In this document: piece by piece, positions 63,306 through 64,000 of the stretch
Layout of the letters: each line of letters starts with the position of its first letter
Numbering within the stretch: the first letter of the stretch is position 1
NCBI GenBank assembly: GCA_028023455.1
Contig: JAQFVV010000151.1
Coordinates: 2,971,097-3,035,096, forward strand
DNA: 64,000 nt
Reading direction: 5' to 3'
Source: Epiperipatus broadwayi
Taxonomy: Eukaryota; Onychophora; Udeonychophora; Euonychophora; Peripatidae
Translations under genes and position numbers: made by a program
The notes under the pieces: model-generated
Told to the model about the DNA's origin: nothing
Database searches by the model: none
What the model saw: the letters and a program-made list of their open reading frames with translations, nothing else

Positions 63306-64000
63306 GAGAGGAAGTGTTATTACTACTGGTGAAAAAATCTAAAGCATTTTGGATGTTAAACAAGAATGTATACTTACTCCAACATTGATTTCAATTTTTG
63401 TGAGAGTTGTCTTTGTAATTGCTTATAGGCAGTTTAATAAAAGAGGGATCAAAATGAGATACAGGTTCGATAGTTGAATTTTTAATTTAAATCTAATTAA
63501 AAACAAAAGTAAAAACTTCACTTTCTTACATTCTGTAACTTATAATATGCTGAAGATTATGCTACTTTTTCCAGTTCAAAAGACTGTTTACAGATTGGAT
63601 TTAATATGAGATCGTTAATTTGAAATTGATTAGTTGTTATTCATCAGCAACCTGGAGGAATGGGTGGGGTGTTTTTCTCGTTAACTTTCTATATTTTAGC
63701 AAACTATAATATCACACAGCTTGTAAAAGATGGACATTGATATCAGATTTATTGTATTTTGGCAATCAATCGACACCCATTATCCTTAAATTTAAGGTCA
63801 CTGCATTATCAATGCATTTTATTACAATGAGGTAATTGCCATAAAATTAATTATATATATGTAGGATTCTTATTTTGTCCAATTTATTTTATTATTGAAA
63901 GATATGGACGCCTATATATAGATATGTTATAAAAAACATTAAAAAAATTTCACTGATGCTCTGTAAGACTCTAACGATATGACAAGATGGTAGAGTGTTT
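63306..64000. other. Right edge, unrecognised
   Basis: No supported gene or repeat. A few codons after 63350 may continue the LINE remnant displaced by the FB1 copy (a QECILTP-like segment near 63.36 kb is compatible with a polymerase motif B), but the reading is too short to rely on. Confidence 0.35.

Noticed and set aside
58200-64000. Further upstream H6PD exons in this window
   Set aside because: I looked on the minus strand for the conserved HYLGK and nucleotide-binding segments and found none. The region is filled by foldbacks and LINE debris.

Overview
The window looks like nuclear DNA of an animal with a very AT-rich, transposon-rich genome. The basis is one spliced gene with GT-AG introns, remnants of non-LTR, Penelope, LTR and mariner elements, several tRNA-derived SINE families, and a gene fusion (glucose-6-phosphate dehydrogenase joined to 6-phosphogluconolactonase) that is characteristic of metazoan H6PD. 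There is no operon structure, Shine-Dalgarno context, phage or CRISPR. I cannot name the species. A low-GC invertebrate is a reasonable guess, not a conclusion.

The only conserved host gene I can support is the 3' part of an H6PD-like gene on the minus strand. Its large last coding exon (51298-52871) carries the C-terminal half of the dehydrogenase domain and the whole lactonase domain. A short penultimate exon lies at 58104-58195. The 5.2 kb intron between them holds LINE, mariner and foldback copies. The 5' exons must lie beyond the right edge.

The rest is repeats. I use private names. FB1 is a foldback family of about 0.25-0.55 kb with at least nine clear copies and several old relatives. 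FB2 is a pair of long hairpins at 21.4-22.4 kb. FB3 is a foldback family at 20.6, 22.4, 35.1, 40.7, 41.5 and 58.4 kb. Single large foldbacks lie at 5.4-5.9 and 59.6-60.6 kb. SINE-A to SINE-D have tRNA-like heads. SINE-B often occurs as head-to-head inverted dimers and in a tandem array of exact 470 bp period at 37.3-38.7 kb. LINE-X is a non-LTR element, longest copy 24.9-28.1 kb, with 3' fragments at 4.2, 7.6 and 14.7 kb. LINE-R is a set of 3' ends whose tails are ATC/TGA repeats. Other LINE pieces lie at 2.4, 13.0, 45.1, 53.3 and 62.0 kb. Penelope-like remnants lie at 22.8 and 34.4 kb, a mariner remnant at 53.9 kb, and a solo LTR with a 5 bp target duplication at 9374-10011.

The most notable feature is how much of the window is hairpin-forming DNA: at least six unrelated families, with nesting that lets some insertions be ordered in time. 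A short coding-like sequence of unknown origin occurs at 9.2 and 45.6 kb. The 9.2 kb copy is split by the solo LTR and the other is its empty-site paralogue.
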